DNA from: Serinus canaria
Taxonomy: Eukaryota; Chordata; Aves; Passeriformes; Fringillidae
Assembly: GCF_022539315.1 (NCBI RefSeq)
Contig: NC_066313.1
Location: forward strand, 65,351,934 to 65,415,933
Length of the DNA: 64,000 nt
Direction of reading: 5' to 3'
The translations under genes and the position numbers were made by a program. Position 1 is the first letter of the stretch, and every line of letters begins with the position of its first letter. Below, piece by piece: positions 45,271 to 58,400 of the stretch. The notes below the pieces were generated by a model. The model ran no database searches and was not told the DNA's origin. It saw only the letters and a list, made by a program, of their open reading frames with translations.

Positions 45271-45391
45271 CTTGGTTGAAAAAAAAATAAACCAAAAAAC
45301 CAAACCCCAGTACCAAAACCAACCAAACAAGACTGTAATGTAAGAGGCAAGCAACAAGTGCTCTATAATGTCACTGAAGAGGCAATATTTT
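45271..45391. repeat. Dispersed repeat, copy 2
   Basis: This is the second copy of the repeat at 41519-41630, in the same orientation and about 3.75 kb away. Relative to copy 1 it has extra bases before AATGTAAGAGG and a TGTC insertion before CTGAAGAGG. The flanking sequences do not obviously align, which favours an interspersed element over a simple local duplication. Confidence 0.75.
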
Positions 45392-46207
45392 GCCTATCCA
45401 AGAACTTCAGAGATGGCGGCAGTGACAGCACAGCCAGACACAAGAGGAGCAGTGCTCAAGCAAGGATGGCTCTTGCACTCAGTATTTTGCTCCTATGTTT
45501 AGGCCAGTCAGGCTTGATGCTTTTCCACCTTTCAGACACAGCTCAAATTCACTCCTCTTGAGTACTCTGCAACCCACAGAAGTGTCAGTACAGAGGTCTC
45601 ATGATGATCCTTATGCTCTTGAATATGTAGATTAGTAAAACAATTCATCCACCAGTTTTATACTTTGAGCATATGCAAGTTTATTTCCAAGTTTAGGACA
45701 CAGTTCCCAGGAAAAGACTTAGCAAAGTACAACTTGCTTGGAACAGCAGCTCTTCGTAAACTTCTTTAACCCAAGTTCTTACAAACTACAAAAGTAAAAA
45801 TTCAGGTATTAGCTAGGAATTTTCTCCTGAAAACCATGTTTTAGCTTAAATTGGCAGTTCTAGTAAGAGCTTTATAAAATATGTTGTTTTTAAAACTTCA
45901 TCATGTTTAACACATACCCTATTTTTAAAAGGGCTTGCCTGAGAAGATAAGGCTGTCATGTGGACAGTCCCAAACAATTAATGCATTCTCTGCATTCATT
46001 TCCTTTTGGGGGGGTGGGAAGGAAAGTTGGAGAGCTCAATGAAGTATTTTGCCCATTTATGGTCACTATCTACTTCTCCAATACAGATCAGAAGATCATG
46101 AACTTCATTTTAGCAGATTTAAACTGGCAATACTGAAATAAATGCTCCATGCACCATGTTTATGAAGTGACAGTTTTTTAATTCTGTAGTTTCAGATAGA
46201 AGTTCTC

Positions 46208-46229
46208 AATATTTTAAATTTAAAATATT
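46208..46229. repeat. 22-bp perfect AT palindrome
   Basis: AATATTTTAAA is followed directly by its reverse complement TTTAAAATATT, with no spacer. It lies in intron 1. Confidence 0.95.
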
Positions 46230-48384
46230 AACTAATATGTTGATTCACTATGAAATTCACTTTGGTCTGTTTTTCCCTAGCCAAGAGATCAAGATTTCCT
46301 ACATGGCAGATCATGAAGACTCCTGAAGTGAGCATCATCCCATATTTGGTTAAAACCATCCCACGATACCCAGGGATGACACCACTTTTATAACTCATTC
46401 ACTACAATAACCACCTTCTTCTACTATCACTGAAGAAGATGATAAGTGGTTTAAATCAGTGCTGGCTCTGGGAGATGGGAAAAGTTAGATTCTATTCAGT
46501 CTAGCAGATGTGAGTATGCTTGGTCCAAAAAGTCAGGCACTGCAATAACTTCTAGCTCCTTTAATGAGGCTAGAAATTCCTCAATGACTTGAAACCAAGG
46601 AGTTCCTTCTTTCCCTATTTAATGTTTTCCCACAAACTCTCAACTGCAGCAGGTTTCAGACTACAAACTTTCCTTAAAGAAGGTTCTGCTTACAGAAAGT
46701 TGGACGCCAAGAGCAGTGTCATGCAGCGGGTGATACTGCGGCAGAGACCAAAAGTGTTACTACTGAGTTCAATGCTCCTTTTGTCACAAGAACATTCACT
46801 AAAAAACTGTGAAAGACAAATGCACATGATTCATCAGATAATGAGGACAGAGTATAAATAAAACAGCTTGCAACCTAGTAGCATTTCAACACTTTGCCAT
46901 CACTGCCAAGTAATGTTCAATAAATAGATTTCTAGTACTTTGGAAACACACATCTGTACACGTTCCAGCTTGTCTGCTAATCTCACAGTTCACAAGAACA
47001 GCTGCTTTGTCTTGTGACAGTATCAAATGCCTGAGCAACCAGCAGCACAATTAACTCCTCCCAAATAACAACCAGCAAAGAACCCAAGAATAAACACAGC
47101 AAGGAAGGATTTCAAAGCCATTCTCACCCAGATGCTGAATTACCAACTGCTCTGAAATGAGGTGCTGGGCACTTCCACCCAACTAGACTTCCTTCAGCTC
47201 CAAAATCTTGAACCACCACTTTGCCTGGGAGTCAGGGGAATAATGAATACTACACCTGAAGGCAAAATTAGCACAGGACAAAACACTGAACGCTGCTCTC
47301 CCTGGGAGTCACATTAGTCTAATCTTGTCAATCTCTAACTGCTTAAAATATTAAGATTTCATCAGCTTGTTAGTAGCTGTAAAGAGAATTAAATCATTAG
47401 GTAGTTATAGTGTTCAAATATAAATCCATACAGACACAGCTGGATGGAGAAGTATTTCAAATTTAATAGCTGAAAGTAATTAAATGTGTGGTCCTTTTAT
47501 GTTTTGACATAGAGAAAGTCTAAAAGAGCTATGGATTTACTGTTACTACTACTACTAATAAAAAAACCAAACCAAACCAAAAACAACTCACAAGACCCAG
47601 GGGGAACAGAAAAGAAAATGCTTTCCCAGAAAGCTTTGATATAAAACAGTCAATAAAGTAAACAGACAGTAAGGACCTTTCAGAGAAACAGCTTTATAAG
47701 GCAAGACTCTTGCACCAGTAGTGACATACATGAAGCAAGCTAAGGGTTTCATAGAGACCCATGAGACCTATCACATATATTTCCAAAAAGTCTGTGAGAG
47801 CATTTTGTTTTGGCTATGAGTATGGGTTCTACAAAACTGAAGGGAAAAAGGGAGCATAGAGGCACTTAATCACTGTGTAAGTAAGAAAGCACAACAGGTA
47901 TATAGAGTCAAGATGGGTGGGAAGGAGTTGTTTCTGAGCTCATCAGGGAGGTTCTACTGATTTTTTTCGGCACCATTTTCATACATCAGGTTAAGCAACT
48001 TTTGCACTGCTTCACTAATTGCTACTGTAAATGCTACTCATTTCAGAACTGCAAAACCTTATTTTCTGAATTTACTGTGCCTGGTATGTGCTAGGTATTT
48101 CTGCACCAGCAACTGCACAGCACTGCCTGACAGCACAAACAGTAGAATTTTTGGAATTGGCTTGAGACCACATAGGTAAGAAGAACAGCTAGGCTTCATT
48201 AAGTAACTGCTGTTAACTTTTTGATAACAATACTCGCAGGAAGAATAGCATTGGCATTGTGAAGTCCTAGCAGCACAGTGACAAATTAACCCAGGAGTTC
48301 TAGAATTTCAGTTCATTATTAATGCAGAGCAAAGCCCACACTGCTTCACCTTCCATAGCAGCATCTCCATTTTAGCAGTTCTAC

Positions 48385-49501
48385 TGGGTTTATGTGGCAA
48401 GGTTTTGGCAGCAAGGGGACTGAGGGGTGACTTCCATGAGAAGCTCCCAGAGTTTCCCCAGTGTCCAAAAAAGTCAATGCCAGCCAGCTCCAGGACAGAC
48501 CCACCACCCACCATTGCAGTGATGGTGGTAGCCCCTCCAGGGTAATGTGTTTGAAGAGGAAAAATACTGTACAAAGGCAGCTAGGACAGCAAAATGAGAA
48601 CACAGGAGGGGAACAGCCCTGCAGACACCAAGGTCAGTGAAGAAGGTGTCAGAAGTCAGGGCAGGAGGTGCTCAGGTGCCAGAGCTGAGGTTCCCCTGCA
48701 GCCCATGGAGCAACCATGGTGAGGCAGCTGCACCCCTGCAGCCCATGGAGAGCCATTCTGGAGCAGAGATCCATCTGCAGCCTGTGGAGGATGTGACACT
48801 GGAGCAGTGGAAGATCAAAGGAGACTGTAGCTCCATGGGAAGCCCATGCTGCAGCAGGCTCCTGGCAGGGACCTGTGGACCCATAGAGAGAGAAGCCAAC
48901 AGTGAAGACAGTTTGCTGGCAGGACTTCAGCAGGAGACCCATGCTGGAACAGCCTGTTCCTGAAGGACTACACCCTGTGGGAGGGACCCAGGCTGGAACA
49001 GCCTCTTCCTGAAGAACTGCACCGTGGGAAAGGCCCAGATTGGAGAAGTTGGTAGAGAGCTTTCTCCTCCTCTCTCCTCCTGGGGAGCAGCCCCACTCTG
49101 GAGCAGGGGAAGAGTGTGAGGAGTCCTGCTCCTGAGGAGGAAGGAGTGGCAGAGACAATATGTGATGAATCCCCATTCCCTGTCCCCCTGAGCTGCTGAG
49201 GGGGAAGAAGATAGAGAAAATTAGAAGTTAAGTTCAAGAAGAAGGGAGGGGTGGGGGGGGCATGGTGCTTTCAAGATTTGGTTTTGTTTCTCAGTACCTT
49301 ACTCTGATTTGATTGGTAATAAATTACACTCAGGCTAAGTCTGCTTTGCACATGACAGTGATTGGTGAGGTAAGAATCTCTCCCTGTCCTTACCTCGATC
49401 TACAAACCTTTTGTTATATTTTCTCACTCCTGTCCAGCTGAGGACGAGTGAAAGCGTGGCTTTGGAGGGTGCCTGGTGTCCAGCCAGGGCAGCCCCCACA
49501 C
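48385..49501 (+). mobile_element. Endogenous retrovirus solo LTR, avian type
   Basis: This element of about 1.1 kb starts TGGGTTTATGTGGCAAGG and ends near GGGCAGCCCCCACA. It matches, from memory, a high-copy LTR type in bird genomes: an internal array of imperfect repeats (CTGCAGCCCATGGAG-like units about 40 bp apart from 48693, then TGGAACAGCCT-like units about 50 bp apart from 48943). A GA-rich and G-rich stretch follows (49195-49260), then TGATTTGATTGGTAATAAAT with AATAAA at 49318-49323, and a pyrimidine-rich 3' part containing TTGTTATATTTTCTC. No gag, pol or env open frame adjoins it, so it is a solo LTR. CAGTTCTACTGG at 48376-48387 and CAGTACTACTGG at 49502-49513 flank it (11/12 identical). 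The exact ends and the ERV class are uncertain. Confidence 0.8.
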
Positions 49502-52500
49502 CAGTACTACTGGCACATCTTAGCTGGATACCTGTGTAAGGTATGTTCCCTGCTTGTAAAGGAGAAGGGCAGCACAGTCCTGATGTCTTGGGCTTGGTAA
49601 AAACATACTTAGCTGTAACATGGCAAATCCCATCATGTGGCTCCTGTCTGAACTGGAAATAGAAACTCTTATTTCTGGTCTGATGGGCGAGGGATGAGAA
49701 GGGAAGAGTGATTTTGTCACTGACACAGCAGTGTTCTCATGTCATTTAAACAAGTTATTTGGAAGGATAATGTAAATCCCATTCACTTCAGCTTACTACA
49801 AGAGTTTCTTTCTAATTTTACCTAAGGTATTACTTGTCATGCTCAGCTGCCATCAAAGCAAGATATGCCTTCAAATAACTTAAAGTTTCAGAAATAAGTA
49901 TGTGAAGTCAACAGTTCCCTCTTGACTGAGGAAATTAAAACTCAGTTCATCCACAACTTTGTCCTTCTACAGCTTATTTTTTACTTCCCATAGCTCAGAC
50001 TATGAAACATTTCTCTCTGCAACTGGAAGGCAGCTTGCTGATGAGAGTCAGCAGTAAGCACACAAACTACTAACAGAAATCAGAAAAAAAGGTGCCCCAA
50101 ACAGTGAACTTCATTCCTCCTGCTCATCAACTCTCTCTCCCCTGGGGGAGCTTAGTTGATCTGGGAATTATCTATGTTAGGAATCTATTCTTGGTCATGT
50201 CTGAATGTCCTGTTCTCATTGAAGTCAAGCCTGAAACTTGTTTTGCAGAGCCAGCAAGGAAACTTTGTATCATAAAAGTCAAGCATATTTCTTACCTACC
50301 CATTCTGTGATTCCCAGCATACAAACCTGGAAGACAAGGTGTGTCTCTCTCTGGTGGGATTCCCAAGTATGCCTTCCAGTTTCACCTGTGACACCCACAA
50401 GGGCTTCCAAAACAATTCCATGCATTTCTATAGATACTGGTAAACTTCAAGGAGAAACAACAAAAATCTCAACTTCAAGGGTAATCTCAAATGTGATGGA
50501 AATATACAACACTAGTTAGATTTATTTATTCTCTGGGGAATTTTTAAACCATCTGGCACAGTCCCAAGTGCTGTAGTTTCTGTTTGTTCAAGAGCTCTCA
50601 AGGAGCTGAAGCTAGCAGAGGACACAAATTGAATAATTTCTGTTTCTGCTCTTGTAAAAACATCTTGCATAAATTAGGTAACTTCAAAACAGAGTTATCA
50701 TACAATGAAGCAGGTTTAACAGATTCATACCTTATCAAGAGAATTTTATCAGAACTTATAAGAGTTCAGAAATTAATATGGACTTCAGCTAGAAGCAAAA
50801 TCCGAAAAATACATAATCCATTTAAGAAGCCACTATGGAACTCATAGGCCAAAATGTAGTTCAAAGGGATTTACATGAACAGAAATAAAACTGAATATAT
50901 GAGCATCTCCATCCATATTTTTTCATAAAAAGAAGTCAATTCCACCAGCACGTAAATTTTTTTCTTTGTGTTTTGTTTTTGTCCTTTTTTAAGGGAGGAA
51001 GATCTTTGTGAGCTGGTTATGAACCATTGGAGCAAACAATGACAAAATTGTAAGTGAAAGTAATAGGATAATATAAGAACAGGCATGTTTGCTCTCAAAT
51101 CCAGTACTGGGTATGTACACAGTTTCAAAGTGACAATTCAGAGCAGCTTTCTGCAGTGTTACAACCTCCCCAGCTGAGGTTGCTCCCCCCATGCTCAAAC
51201 CTACATCCCAAAGAGAGATTTTTAACATCCTGTTTTCCCTCATGGGAACACTGGGAATAACCATCTCAGACTTGGATACTCAATTTAATATCACACCTGA
51301 AGTACTGCTCCTCCTCTACCCAAGCAGTGGAGGTATGAAAGGAGCCATTTTATGCCATTCATCCTTATCACAATCCTTGTTCAATTTGAATCCTTGTTCA
51401 GTCTTCAAAGATGCATCACATATAAACACCAGACTTGGAATTAAACAATTTGGAATTGCTACCAGTACATAACACTTAAAAACCTGTGTTCCTTTCAGTC
51501 AGCAGCAGATTCATGATCATTGTTAGCCCAACTTGTTTAGATGATGCCAGCTCTGAGGCTGACCATAGCAGACAGGGGTTCTAGAAGGACACAATTAAGT
51601 AGAGTTGCTGCAAGGAATTTGCAAGCCCCAACAGCATATGGTAAAAAACAGCTACTGAACAGCAACTTTAAAACTTGTGCTCTCTTTTCATAATCAGAAC
51701 ACAAGAGGAAAGCAATCCCTGAATTAAGAGCTGATCAAAGGAAAAAGAAAGGAAAAACAAAAAAAGACTGTTACACATGAACTCAGTTAATTACAGGGAC
51801 ACAGAACAAAGCCTGGACCGACAGGTCTGAAATTTGTATGTACAACCAAGGAATAACAGTCTTTTGAGTTAAAAAAAAACAAAACTATCCAAAGTGTCAG
51901 AAATTGTCACTTCTGGAAATCAGTCACTGGTTTAAGTGGATAAATTGGTGCGTAGGAGGATGATTTTAAGGCAGCACTTCAAAGAAACAGATTAGGTAAC
52001 AACAGATACATGTCATGTAGTAATATCCTGGTATTATACCTTGTTCCAACAAGAGTCATGAAGGTGAAATATAGGGTTTAAGACACCAAGAGTTTATTTC
52101 CAATAGCAAATATACAAACAGTGTAAGATTAGGGTACTGGTGAAGAACAACTGGAAATCCTAGTATTTTATTAGGGCTTTTTTCTCTATCTATGAACAGA
52201 AGCAGGAAATTAAGATCAAAATGAGGTCATGTAGCTATAATAAATGTTGACTGCATCAAGTATTTTACCAGAAATAAACAAGGCAGAGTCATCTTTACAG
52301 GCAGCTTTTGTCAATACTCTTGTATTGTTTATAAGATACACTGACTGCTTGTTGTGAATTCCCAAGCAGATAAGAACTGCTCATAATACACAGACTTCAC
52401 AAATAGCCCCACCTCAATAAAACTTGGGGATGCACACCTGCTACTCAGAAAACTTTAAATTATGTCTTATTTTATAGTCTATAAATTTACAGTAAAATAG

Positions 52501-53009
52501 TTGACATTTATTCTTCTAAGGAAAAAAAAATGCATCATTTTGCCCAGATTAGGAAATATCCTACAATTTCATTCTACAAAAAAAACCCAAACAGACATTT
52601 GGAAAAATATTTATTTAATTAGAAGGATTTAAAAGAAGGATTTTTAAAAGAGTAAGCTGCTAAAAAAAACACTTGATGTCAACTCAACACTGAAACTCCC
52701 AAGCATGTATCAAAACTACAGTGCACAGCCTAAATGTTTTTTAACCTATAATTATATGCAGCATTATTGGAAAGCCTCAAATTTACAAGAAGAACTACCC
52801 AAGTGGTGACAAGATGAAAGAAGAAGCTTCCACTGGAAAGGGAAACCCCAGTCCCCAACAGCTGGTGCTTAGAAAGGCTCGTGTGTGCAGCTGGAGAGCA
52901 AGAGATTCATCTCAGAGCTGAGATGCTGAAGAGGTTCCCTGCTACCACCTCCCCAGTATTCTCTCAAGATATCACACCAAAAATTGTGGTGAACCTGGCA
53001 CTACTACAT

Positions 53010-53069
53010 TAATAGCTGGCCTTGATGATCTTACAGGCATTTTTCAACTTTGACAAATCTCTGATTTAT
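53010..53069 (+). mobile_element. Degraded CR1 LINE 3'-end fragment
   Basis: The sequence TAGCTGGCCTTGATGATCTT, then ACAGGCATTTTTCAAC and AAATCTCTGATTT, resembles the CR1 3' end pattern (gctgg-cttgatgatctta-agg-cttttccaacc-gattctatgatt). It is clearly more diverged than the copy at 16955. Its assignment rests on this short match alone. Confidence 0.55.
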
Positions 53070-56000
53070 CCTGATAGCTGTATAGAAATAGGATTGCAGA
53101 CATCACTGCATTTCTACTAAGCTCAGTTGGATGCTTACACCCACAGAAGGTAAGAGTGTACTTTCAAACCTTCATTTACAAAAACATCCCATTTTTAAAG
53201 CCACCCCAGCTTTACCCCAGCACTTCCACAGGCTTTATAGCAGACTTTCCTTGAATACAAAGAACTGAGGCTGTGACTGTACCCAGCAGGTGTTGCTCAT
53301 AAACTGACTGAAGCTTCAGAGCTTTTTAGTTCCCAGACAATTAAAAAATATTTAATAGACTGGGTAGGGGAGGGGGAGCTGCTTTTTACAACAAGAAGCC
53401 CCTTCATCACATTAAGAACAAAGGTGCATTTATATCATTTCACTGCTTATCTGAACACCACCCTGTGCTATCTAACAAAGCACACACTGCACTTTCCTGA
53501 TAAAGCACCCTGTGCTAAGGTAGCTGCACCTACTGGGATGTGAACACGTGTCCTCAGCCCAGTTACAAGCAGCACAGAAACAGATGATTTCAGGCTTTAT
53601 GTACTCAGCTTGGATCTAATCAGCAGCTGCACAGAGAAGCCTCTGCACACCTGCAAGCCTGAAAGAACACTGCCTTACTTTATTTTTATTCTAACTTGAG
53701 ATGTTGTCATCTTAACCTTTACCTTCTAATATCATCAGCCACATTAGGCTGAGCGTCTTAGCCAAGAGCTTCCCAATCAGCCAGCCAGAAAACAGACTGC
53801 AAGACTTTTTTTTTTCTTTCAATAATGTGCCTTTAATTTTAAAAGCCTAAGCTACTAAATTATTCTTTATTTTACTCCAGAGGGAAAAAAATATATTTGT
53901 TTACCACAGTATTCATTACATTTACAAATGCAATTTCATTTCTTTGGTAGATCTCTCAAGTTTACCACTAAAAGGATAAGGTTACCATATTTAATTTTCT
54001 ACAGTACAATTGCTTGGGGAGAAAAAAAGAACTTGCTTTTCTGAGACACTCAAGAATTAGATGAGAAATTGAGACCCCTGGCAGTAAACTCTCCCCTGCA
54101 CCAGCACTGTTTCTCCATTATTGTAAAAGTGCAGCCTTTAATCTCTTTTCTTCCACAGCCATGCCCAGAAGAGTCCAGACAGACTGATCAATCATTTCTA
54201 GTCAGAAGGGTTCTGTGAAAAGACAGAAGGTTTTCCTCTCAAACCAACAGGCAAGATCAGTTTTAAATGCCTAGGAAGGTTCATGATCTGAGGTATGGGA
54301 TAACTTTCCATGAAGTAATTACAAAGGCTAGGCAGTAGAAAAAGAAAAAAACTGAAAATTTTTGTATGAGAATTAGTACCACTTTTTAAAAGCTTTTTCT
54401 GTATCAGAATGTTTAAACAAGACTAGCCTATCTAAAAAAAAAAAATTAAAAAAATTGAGATTTTATTACATCTTGTAGCCAATAATGAGTAAGTTAAATG
54501 TCACAGAGAGGAGGAGAGTCTCTCTTCCCAAAACTTGAATCAAATAATGAAGTCCATCTTTCCCAACAAGATGACAGCAGACAAAGCTTTCCCTCAAAGC
54601 CACCTGTGTCATTTGTACATTCAACTGCACAGTGGCACTTCCCAAAGCAGCCAGGTTCTAGCAAACAATACAACAGCTCACACAAGGTGAACCAGCAGAG
54701 TCCACCTAGGATTTCTGTTAAGTGCTTCTGTCAGTCACCCCTGCTAGCATCATTTTTCTACACATTCAAGGAATCTGGTGGAAAATGGAAGATTGGAAGA
54801 TGCCAGCCCCTCAAATTTCAGCAACAGGAAATAGCCACCATCAAATAGTTGTTGGTTTGGGGGTTTTTTAATACAGCACTGAGTCTTCATGCACCAAGCT
54901 ATCAAACACACAGCAACAATGCAAGTTGAAGGTGAACTTGGACAGATAAGATTACAAGATACACAGGTGCTTTACAGAGAACTCTGACTGGGAACACTTT
55001 AATGCACTGCCAATGACTATCACAAATTTGGTGAGAACTGCATTAAAAAAAATAAAAAGCTCTGATTTTCTGAAGTCATACTCAATTTATATCCAAGTTT
55101 ATTTATAGGCATCAAGTTCTATTTTTTTCATACTTCAAAAAATGTGATTTCAGATACTTCATTCCCTAGTAAAGCTGATTTACATTACATAGCACATAAG
55201 TAGCATGAAGAGCATAATCTGATTTGTGATGACTCATGAACGACAGACAGGACATTTATACATGCTACTTAAAGCTTCATCTCTTAGGAATGAAGTTACT
55301 TGCCTACCTGTGTTCTTCAGTTCAGCTCAGAAGGGCTGGGAAGGAATTCAGTTGTTCTCAAGGTTTGAGAAACCAGGCCACATGGTAGGCTGCATCTGCA
55401 CATTTTAACTTTTGCTGAAAGCATTGCCAGCTTAACCATCCCTACAAGTTAACAAGTGCTTGTAGCAAGCAGGACTTGAGAGATTTATTTTTTCATAAAC
55501 CCTTTGGTTTATATTAAATTCCAGCAAAGGAAGCAGGGTTGATTTCTGGTTATAAAACATTATCATTTACCGTTTCACAGAATGAAACTATCAAAATAAA
55601 GGTACAGTGTAACAGACCATAACAACATGCTTTTTCTTTCCTTTTTACAGGAAACTAGTTTTTGGAAACAGGACTCAGACTGGAATCCCACATTGCATGT
55701 CTTAGTTCTGTTCTTAATGAGCCTAGCCTGTCACAGAGGTGAGTGTAGTCATTTTCTGGGGAACAGTCAGGGATATAAGAATGCTGCTCGTGCACAGACA
55801 GTTGTATTTCATCCCCAGCATCATGAGGCATGGCAGGATAATGCTGAGAAATTGCATCCTCAAGCACAGACAGAGCAAACATACATTTCATGGCTTCCTT
55901 TTGCTGCACCCAATGTGCAGCACCTAAACTTCATTCCTTGCTTCAGATATTTGAACCTTTCACTGAAAGGCAGAGCTTCCCAGTACCTAAACAGCAAAAG

Positions 56001-58086
56001 GAAAGAGTTTTTGGAATGAAACACCTGCTATTTAGAAAATCAGAGTGATCAGACCTTATTGGGGTCTCCACAGCTAACCTGGAGGTGCCCAATCTGCCTT
56101 TGTAAGGGATCACAGTGTGCTAGCAGGCTTCTCACAATAAAAGAGTTGCATGTCCAGCCATGAGACTGAAAGAAATAATCACAAGTCCCTTGTGAAATGT
56201 AAGGACCATCTACAGGAACCTTGCACACCTCTTTTTCTGGCTAAAAAAAAGGCTTCTGAAATTACATCATCAATTCCTTCTTGTCTTCTCCATTCCCATA
56301 AGCACCTAAGGCTCATTCATTCATGAGTGTTTTGTCTACCTTTAGAGTAACCTTTGCTGGGGAAGGCCAAGTGGGCTGCAGAGAGGAGGAAGTGACCAAG
56401 TGGCTGTGGAAAGCACAGACACCACCCAGAGCAGAAGTGACAAGCTTGTACTGAGGGCATCTGCCCTGCTCAGCTGGCCAATGCACACACGAGTTTGTGC
56501 ACAGCAAACATTATATATTTCTTGCCCAGCAACTACCCAAGGACATTGAATTAGCAGGAAAACTGAAAGACTGTAAAACAAAGACCTTCATAAACTGCTT
56601 TATAGAAAGCAGTTTAAAGAAATTCTTATTGTGCATGTTATTTGTGTGTTTTTCCATTCCCTCTTCTGACTCCACCTCACTGGACAAGTTCACGTTCATT
56701 TTCCAGGAAATGCTGAAGGCCCAGCTGAATCTTCTGAGGTACCCAGCATATTATAATACATCTTTCTTATCTCTTTTAAACAGAAGGAAATGGATCAAAA
56801 CAAGAAAGTCTGTAACTCATGAAGTAGCAGGAGTGTTTGTTCTGCAGCAGCCTGGATTTTCTCAATTTGTGAATGAGAGGCTGTTTAACATGAACACTAG
56901 CACAGTGTTTTTTCAGGCATGAAGATTTCTTCACAAATTGAACCCCTCCTTCCTACTCCCTCTTAGCCATACACACATTGCAGCATTTCACCAGTTACAG
57001 TCACAGCTCTCCAGAGCACTAAGCTAAATGTTGCACATTTAAACTAGGTTATTCATTATCTCCAATGCTGCACCAATTTTGTGTGCTTAAGCTCAACCTG
57101 TTCCTATTTACACTTTGCAGCATGTCACTGAGCACCACCCACCATTTAAGAACATTGAAAACATTGAACAGCATTTCCCTAGCTTAGATATTGCCTCTGA
57201 GCCCAAAGCACTGACTTAACAGCTGAACTTTACAAGAGCAACCAGATGGAGCTGTATCCTAGCAGGACAGCAGAGAGCCTCACACATCCAAACAGCTTGG
57301 CTCACAGGGCACATCCAGAGCTTAAGACTTCAGGTTTCCCAAATGCATAAGAGCTATCCCCTCACCTCCTTCCACAAAGCATTTTTCAAGGGCATTATAC
57401 TACCAAGCTGGAATATCTGTTGTGTGCCTTCAAGGGCTGAAATAATGAAGTGTTTGAACTCAAGGAGTTCACAACCCTCATGCACAGAAACAAATCTTCA
57501 ACCTTGGAGAAGAGACAGCAAGGATTTTGCCATCCTGTAAGATAATGCCATGGCTACCTAAGCTATAATCAAAACCAATATTAAAAATTATTAAAGTCAA
57601 CTTTTTGGCATACTTGTTTTCAACAGAAAAATGAACTCCAAACAGCACATAAAATGCTAGTGTAGAAGTACTGTGTTTGACTAGCCAGGAATCTTCAAAT
57701 CCTAGGCAGGTATATAATATTTAACTATTTAGTCTGAGTCTTATACTGACTGTCTTTTCTAAACTGAGCTAAAGCAATTCATTCAAACAGTATTTCTGTT
57801 ACTGTCAATAAAAACACAGCTTTCTCATGCTTTAGGCAAGAGTATTTATTGTGAGTGAACAGGTCAGATTAATAATTTAGTGGGTGGTTAATAAAAGATG
57901 GAAAGGAGTTTTACTACTCCATGTGAATGAGCTACAATAGCCATCTCATTTGGGAGATGGGATTTAAACCTGTAGCTGAATCCCATCCTGCCCTGTCCCA
58001 TCCCCAAAGAGCTTTGTGTTTCCCACCCCCTGAAACAAGTTGGACTGAACAATCTAAATTCTCACAGCAGAAGCAGAGTTAGACAG

Positions 58087-58155
58087 CATTCAGTCTGTGG
58101 AGTCTGGGGTGGCTGGCTGACATTTGGCCAGGCACCCCAGACTCCAGACTGAATG
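58087..58155. repeat. Long imperfect hairpin, miRNA-precursor-like in size
   Basis: CATTCAGTCTG (58087-58097) pairs with CAGACTGAATG (58145-58155). After a 2-nt TG bulge, GAGTCTGGGGTG (58100-58111) pairs with CACCCCAGACTC (58133-58144). After a G:G mismatch, CTGGC (58113-58117) pairs with GCCAG (58127-58131) around a 9-nt loop. That gives 28 base pairs in 69 nt. It could be transcribed within TBC1D4 intron 1. No transcript evidence is available and it may be part of a repeat. Confidence 0.9.
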
Positions 58156-58281
58156 TGGTAGACCACCACCAACTATAACGGGCCAGGTGTAAGTGCCTAA
58201 GAAAAAAGCATGAAATAGCTTGAGAGAGTGAGAATCCACTTACATGCAGCTCCAAATTTTATCATCTCTTCATGTTATCTT

Positions 58282-58301
58282 CAGTAACCCTAAGGTTACT
58301 G
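58282..58301. repeat. 8-bp inverted repeat, 4-nt loop
   Basis: CAGTAACC, loop CTAA, GGTTACTG form a perfect stem. It is one of several hairpins within 57.94-58.45 kb. Confidence 0.9.
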
Positions 58302-58400
58302 TCTATGTATCCCAAACTGGCAAGAGTTACTTCTGAAGACAAATAAACACAGCCTTCCACTTTCCAGTTGTCCTGGAGAAGTCAGGACCCTGAAGAGAGG

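Noticed and set aside
48649..49176. 175-residue and other open frames in the 48-49 kb region
   Set aside because: They lie inside the LTR repeat arrays and are antisense to the LTR signals. Their Ser/Pro/Gly-rich translation reflects the repeat composition, not a protein family.
55627..56019. 130-residue plus-strand open frame in intron 1
   Set aside because: No domain, no splice context and no resemblance to a known protein; length alone is within chance for this much AT-rich sequence.
58087..58155. tRNA or snoRNA reading of the strong hairpin
   Set aside because: It is a single stem-loop without a cloverleaf, A/B box pattern, or C/D or H/ACA boxes.
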